From assembly GCF_900104335.1 (NCBI RefSeq), contig NZ_FMXT01000003.1, positions 186,001 through 250,000 of the forward strand: DNA of 64,000 bases, given 5' to 3'. Below are positions 60,496-64,000 of this stretch, one piece after another (position 1 is the stretch's first letter; every line of letters starts with the position of its first letter). Source of the DNA: Pseudobutyrivibrio sp. YE44. GTDB lineage: Bacteria; Bacillota; Clostridia; Lachnospirales; Lachnospiraceae. The notes beneath the pieces were generated by a model, which saw nothing but the letters and a program-made list of their open reading frames with translations, was not told the DNA's origin and made no database searches. A program made the translations under genes and the position numbers.

Positions 60496-60864
60496 GTGCT
60501 AGAAAATTTAGGGGAAGATAAATCAATTTATTTGCAGATTAGCGAAATGATCGAAGATGAAATCCTTCGAGATATTTTAAAGGAAGAAGAGCAGGTTCCT
60601 AGCACAACCGAGCTTTCTAAGTTTTATAAAATCAATCCTGCAACTGCAGCAAAGGGTATAAATCTTTTGGTGGATAAGGGCATCCTATATAAGAAACGAG
60701 GCATCGGAATGTTTGTACAAACGGGGGCGAAGGAACAGATTATGGAAGAAAGAAAAGAAAGCTTCTATGAGACATTTGTAAAGAAGATTATTACTGAAGC
60801 AAAGCTTATTGGTATTAGTAAGGATGAGCTTAAGAAAATGATAGATACAAGCAAAGAAATGTAG
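60496..60864 (+). CDS. GntR family regulator, YtrA type
   Basis: This 122-residue short GntR repressor has a winged helix (IYLQISEMIEDEILRDILKEEEQVPSTTEL, over residues 10-40, with INPATAAKGINLLVDKGILYKKRGIGMFV) and a small C-terminal dimerisation helix set, as in YtrA. GTG 60496 is chosen because AAGGAGGTGA ends 6 bases before it; the GTG at 60487 is within the ribosome binding site. It leads an operon with an ABC ATPase, two membrane proteins and a CPBP protease, as YtrA-type regulators usually do. Confidence 0.9.
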   Translation: MLENLGEDKSIYLQISEMIEDEILRDILKEEEQVPSTTELSKFYKINPATAAKGINLLVDKGILYKKRGIGMFVQTGAKEQIMEERKESFYETFVKKIITEAKLIGISKDELKKMIDTSKEM

Positions 60865-60894
60865 ACATACACCTAAGTGTTAAAGGAGGGCAAT

Positions 60895-61773
60895 ATGGGA
60901 ACATTATCAGGTAAGAATATAGTTAAAAAGTATGGTAAGGATACTGTACTTAAGAACGTTAATATCGAAATTGAAACTGGAAAAATTTATGGCTTGATTG
61001 GTAGAAACGGTGCAGGTAAAACTACTTTACTATCAATACTTACAGCCCAGAATCCTGCCAATGAAGGGACAGTTACTTTTGACGGACAGCCGGTATGGGA
61101 AAACGAGGAGGCTCTTTCGCATATCTGCTATTCTCGAGAGATTTCTCAGGTTACAATGTTTGGTCCAAACACTTTAAAGGTAAAGGATTATTTGGCAACA
61201 GCCAGAGCCTTTTATCAATACTGGGATGAGGAATACGCAAAGGAATTAATCGAGCAGTTCAACATCAATCCTAAGAAGAGAATTAACAAGCTTTCAAAGG
61301 GTATGCTTTCAGCAGTTACAATCATCGTAGCTCTTGCCAGCAAAGCAGATATCACAATCTTGGATGAGCCAGTAGCAGGCCTCGATGTGGTTGCTCGTGA
61401 GCAGTTTTACAAGCTTGTGATTGATGAATATGCAAACACTGGTCGTACCTTTATTATCAGTACTCACATTATCGAGGAAGCAGCATCACTTTTTGAGAAG
61501 GTAATAATTATCGACAAGGGTGAGATTAAGTACGAGGATAACACAGAGGCCCTTTTATCTAGAGCATATCGTGTATCTGGTGAGACAGAGGCAGTTGATA
61601 AGGCAGTGGAAGGCTTTAAGGTATATCATCCTGAAAGCATTGGTCGTAACAAGGTGGTTACGGTTCTTGCTGATGAACCAGTTGGAAGCTTTGGTGAGGG
61701 TGTACAGGTTGAGCCAGTTCCACTTCAGAACCTTTTCTATGCAATGTGTGTAGATGAAAGAAGGGAGGCCTAA
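60895..61773 (+). CDS. ABC transporter ATP-binding protein
   Basis: This 292-residue ABC ATPase has Walker A GRNGAGKTTL near residue 37, the signature-like LSKGMLSAV region, Walker B ADITILDEPVAGLD and the His loop ISTHIIEEA. About 80 C-terminal residues form an extra domain common in YtrB-like exporters. ATG 60895 has AAGGAGGG 6 bases upstream. It would power the two downstream membrane proteins. The next gene begins 1 base after its stop. Confidence 0.9.
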   Translation: MGTLSGKNIVKKYGKDTVLKNVNIEIETGKIYGLIGRNGAGKTTLLSILTAQNPANEGTVTFDGQPVWENEEALSHICYSREISQVTMFGPNTLKVKDYLATARAFYQYWDEEYAKELIEQFNINPKKRINKLSKGMLSAVTIIVALASKADITILDEPVAGLDVVAREQFYKLVIDEYANTGRTFIISTHIIEEAASLFEKVIIIDKGEIKYEDNTEALLSRAYRVSGETEAVDKAVEGFKVYHPESIGRNKVVTVLADEPVGSFGEGVQVEPVPLQNLFYAMCVDERREA

Positions 61774-61774
61774 T

Positions 61775-62416
61775 ATGAGCAACCTTTCAAAGAGAGCGGC
61801 AAAATACTATTTTCTTCAGGGCATAAAGTTCATTGTTTGGGTAATTTTGATTCAAGGATTTCTGTTTGCAGAATGGCTAGTTATCGGTGGTGATCCTGGG
61901 GAATCTGCTTTAGAGCATGCAACAGATATGTTGTTTTCAATCGGTGGTTTCATGACAATCTTCCTAAATGGAATGTTTTCTTTATATGGCCCAAACTGGT
62001 ACGACAGTATGGCTTTATCAATGGGCGCTAGAAGAAAGGATATATTCTGGGGACAAATCATAAAGCAGTTTACTTTTGTAATAGGTGCAACACTTTGCTA
62101 TGTGATAGTTGCCCTTGTGTCAGGACAGACTTCTTATCTATTAACAATTGTTGTAGAGGGAATTCTTGCAATTGCAGCTGGTCCAATCGGACAGGTTATT
62201 GGATACAAGATTAAGCGATTTGGAAAGATTGCAGTTTTATTTATGGCAATAATTGGAGGAAGCTTTGGTGCAGCCTTCGCTCTTCAGGCAACAGGTGTTT
62301 TTGTTTTTGAATATCAGAGTATAAGTATTGCCTTAATTGCTGTAGTTGTGCTTGTTGTGTTTGCCTTATTTGAAATGTGGGTTTATAAGCTTAACTCAAA
62401 GCTTATGGTTCATTAA
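61775..62416 (+). CDS. ABC transporter membrane subunit 1
   Basis: This 213-residue membrane protein has about six spans (FIVWVILIQGFLFAEWLVIG, FTFVIGATLCYVIVALVSG, LLTIVVEGILAIAAGPIG, and ALIAVVVLVVFALFEMWVY). It contains the basic cytosolic segment SMGARRKDIFWGQ that resembles the ATPase-contacting region of small exporter permeases. ATG 61775 has GGGAGG 6 bases upstream. It lies between the ATPase and a second similar membrane subunit; the substrate is unknown. Confidence 0.8.
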   Translation: MSNLSKRAAKYYFLQGIKFIVWVILIQGFLFAEWLVIGGDPGESALEHATDMLFSIGGFMTIFLNGMFSLYGPNWYDSMALSMGARRKDIFWGQIIKQFTFVIGATLCYVIVALVSGQTSYLLTIVVEGILAIAAGPIGQVIGYKIKRFGKIAVLFMAIIGGSFGAAFALQATGVFVFEYQSISIALIAVVVLVVFALFEMWVYKLNSKLMVH

Positions 62417-62428
62417 ATTGGAGGAAAT

Positions 62429-63100
62429 ATGAAAAGAAATCTTAGAGCAATAGTTCAAATTAAAAAGAACGGCTTTATATATGATTTATGGATTCTTGCT
62501 GGAATGGGTGTCTTGGCTTCAATCATTTGTCTTATTATGGCAAGAGATGAAATCGGATCTAGCAGAGAATTAATACAGATTGTAGCCGGTACAATCTTTG
62601 GAACCTACATCGGTATCAATATTTTCTATAAGGTTTTTATTTTGGCAGAAGAGGTTCCAAGAGCATTATCTTTTGGAATGACTAGAAAGACATTATTTAT
62701 TTACAGTCGAATAGTTGATTTTTTGGAAGTCTTAGCGGTTACAGGTTTGTCTTTACTTATTTTGCAGGATGTTCCTAATGCAATCATCCTTAAGACTGCG
62801 GCCATAAGTTTTGGAATCTTTATGTGGGTGGAAGCCTTGGCAGCAAATAATGTTATCAAATATGGAAAGATTGCTTACTGGATTTTCTATGGTACCTTTA
62901 TGGTATTCATTTTTGGAGTACCAAGACTGTCTAAAATCTATCCAGTTGTTAGAAATGCTGGACTCGGTACTATTAAATCAATTATCATGTCTACCTCAAA
63001 CCAGGGAACAGTATGGCTCGGTTTAGTTGGATTTGCAATTGTAGGATTAATAGTAAACTGGATTACCTTTAGAAAAATGCCAGTGGCGTACAACTTGTAA
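62429..63100 (+). CDS. ABC transporter membrane subunit 2
   Basis: This 223-residue polytopic protein has about six spans and a segment similar to that of its neighbour (SFGMTRKTLFIYSRIVDFLE near residue 85, like SMGARRKDIFWGQ). The two may form a heterodimeric channel with the ATPase. TTGGAGGAA lies 5 bases before the ATG, 12 bases after the upstream stop. No substrate can be predicted. Confidence 0.78.
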   Translation: MKRNLRAIVQIKKNGFIYDLWILAGMGVLASIICLIMARDEIGSSRELIQIVAGTIFGTYIGINIFYKVFILAEEVPRALSFGMTRKTLFIYSRIVDFLEVLAVTGLSLLILQDVPNAIILKTAAISFGIFMWVEALAANNVIKYGKIAYWIFYGTFMVFIFGVPRLSKIYPVVRNAGLGTIKSIIMSTSNQGTVWLGLVGFAIVGLIVNWITFRKMPVAYNL

Positions 63101-63127
63101 GAGGATTTAAGAAGGGAGAATATCAAC

Positions 63128-63970
63128 ATGATTAAAGATAAAAAAGAACTGATAAAGCTCATTATAGTATTTGTCCTTGAAGTACTCATTACATTGGGAG
63201 TGTCCTTTGGGGCAGGTAGAATCATGACAGCAACAGGAATGGAGTATTCAATATTCGCAGTTACACTGGTGCTTGACACACTTCTTATTTTGGTAACTTT
63301 GATTTATACCTTCAAAAAAGGTGATCGTTTCCTTGAAGCATACAAGATAAAGGGGATTAAGGTTAGCACCTTCTTCTGGGTATTGTTACTTACAATTGTT
63401 GCCAGCCCAATGTACATTTTTGCAAACGTAGTATCACAGCTTTTTGTGCCAAATGTGATGATACAAAACTTGGATACATTATTTAGTGGTTCTACTTTGC
63501 TTAGCGTTATTGGAATTGCCGTGATTGCACCGATTGGAGAAGAGCTTGTTATGCGAGGCTTCTTCCAAAATAGATTTAAGAAGATTATGCCATTTGCAGC
63601 AGCTGCTATTTTGTCGGGCTTCTTGTTTGGTGTTCTTCATTTGAACTTCAATCAGTTCTGCTATGCATGGGTCCTTGGCGTGTTATTCGCATATACGAAT
63701 CGCGCAAGTGGAAGCACACTTACATCAATCTTCATGCATATGTTTATCAACGGAGGAAACTCTCTGCTTATGCTCTTTATGAAATGGGCAGTTGAGGTAT
63801 CAGGCATGACAGCCTCTGATATTGCAAACCAGTCAGAAGCCACAAGAGCTGACAGCTCTACAATGATTACCATGGCCGTGGTCTTCGGCGTCCTTGCCAT
63901 TGGATCCTTCTTCTTGAGTCGTCTTATCATTAGGGCCATTGCGAAAAACGAAGGAACCGTGATTGAATAA
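63128..63970 (+). CDS. CPBP family intramembrane metalloprotease
   Basis: This 280-residue membrane protein has about eight spans and the CPBP/CAAX-protease motifs: GEELVMRGFFQNRFKKI (EExxxR) near residue 138, FGVLHLNFNQFCYA, and the third block with MHMFINGG. Such proteins cleave membrane-bound or prenylated substrates, or protect against bacteriocins. AGAAGGGAG lies 9 bases upstream. It is the last gene of the GntR-controlled operon and the window ends 30 bases after it. Confidence 0.9.
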   Translation: MIKDKKELIKLIIVFVLEVLITLGVSFGAGRIMTATGMEYSIFAVTLVLDTLLILVTLIYTFKKGDRFLEAYKIKGIKVSTFFWVLLLTIVASPMYIFANVVSQLFVPNVMIQNLDTLFSGSTLLSVIGIAVIAPIGEELVMRGFFQNRFKKIMPFAAAAILSGFLFGVLHLNFNQFCYAWVLGVLFAYTNRASGSTLTSIFMHMFINGGNSLLMLFMKWAVEVSGMTASDIANQSEATRADSSTMITMAVVFGVLAIGSFFLSRLIIRAIAKNEGTVIE

Positions 63971-64000
63971 AGATTGAGTTGTAATAGAACAACTTTAAAT

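Overview
The window looks like chromosomal DNA of a low-to-medium GC anaerobic Firmicute, most likely a Lachnospiraceae bacterium near Butyrivibrio/Pseudobutyrivibrio. This is inferred from the ribosomal/RNA polymerase gene order, strong AGGAGG-type ribosome binding sites, the style of the sugar-uptake and regulatory genes, and a two-gene SufC/SufB iron-sulfur system. It was not confirmed by any search. I see no tRNA or rRNA genes, CRISPR array, phage structural genes or complete insertion sequence.

Layout. 1-14.6 kb is core translation and transcription: rplA, an L10 leader with rplJ-rplL, rpoB-rpoC, then rpsL-rpsG-fusA and tuf. tuf has its own promoter, whose -10 box lies in the loop of a perfect inverted repeat. 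14.8-20.7 kb holds small housekeeping and hypothetical genes (YczE-like membrane protein, DUF1653, YbjQ, hydrolase, YbaK, GNAT, LUD-domain, SGNH hydrolase, PHP phosphatase). 20.9-28.5 kb has a minimal SufC-SufB pair, a CstA transporter, a DJ-1 protein, luxS-mtnN (methyl cycle/AI-2) and phosphoglucomutase. 28.7-32.7 kb has a TetR regulator facing a compact acyl-activating cluster: a condensation-domain protein, an acyl carrier protein, a 22-codon ORF and an acyl-CoA ligase-like enzyme. 32.9-40.4 kb has an anchored hypothetical protein, mutS2, a membrane protein, a 43-residue protein, and a PadR-HAAS-DUF4097 operon behind four tandem operators. 40.5-50.7 kb is carbohydrate use: a GH42 beta-galactosidase, and a LacI-regulated malto-oligosaccharide locus (binding lipoprotein, GH13 enzyme, ABC binding protein and two permeases). 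The LacI operator also sits at an AAC(3)-like acetyltransferase gene. 50.8-64 kb has YhaM and RlmD, an XRE regulator with a polyvalent-protein-type domain protein, PspC, a MoxR-DUF58-transglutaminase operon, an MBL hydrolase, and a GntR/ABC/CPBP-protease operon.

The most unusual signals are non-coding. (1) Two copies (1517-1654 and 14646-14788) of a three-way-junction RNA-like element have invariant junction bases and compensatory changes in every stem. (2) Four copies of a 86-167 bp palindromic element lie in both orientations, again with compensated terminal stems. (3) Up to three copies of a short two-hairpin element lie just upstream of luxS, the acyl carrier protein gene and the beta-galactosidase gene. 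(4) A terminator-like hairpin buries the ribosome binding site of the gene at 24356. The acyl carrier/condensation/ligase cluster with its translationally coupled micro-ORF is the best candidate for an undescribed protein system.
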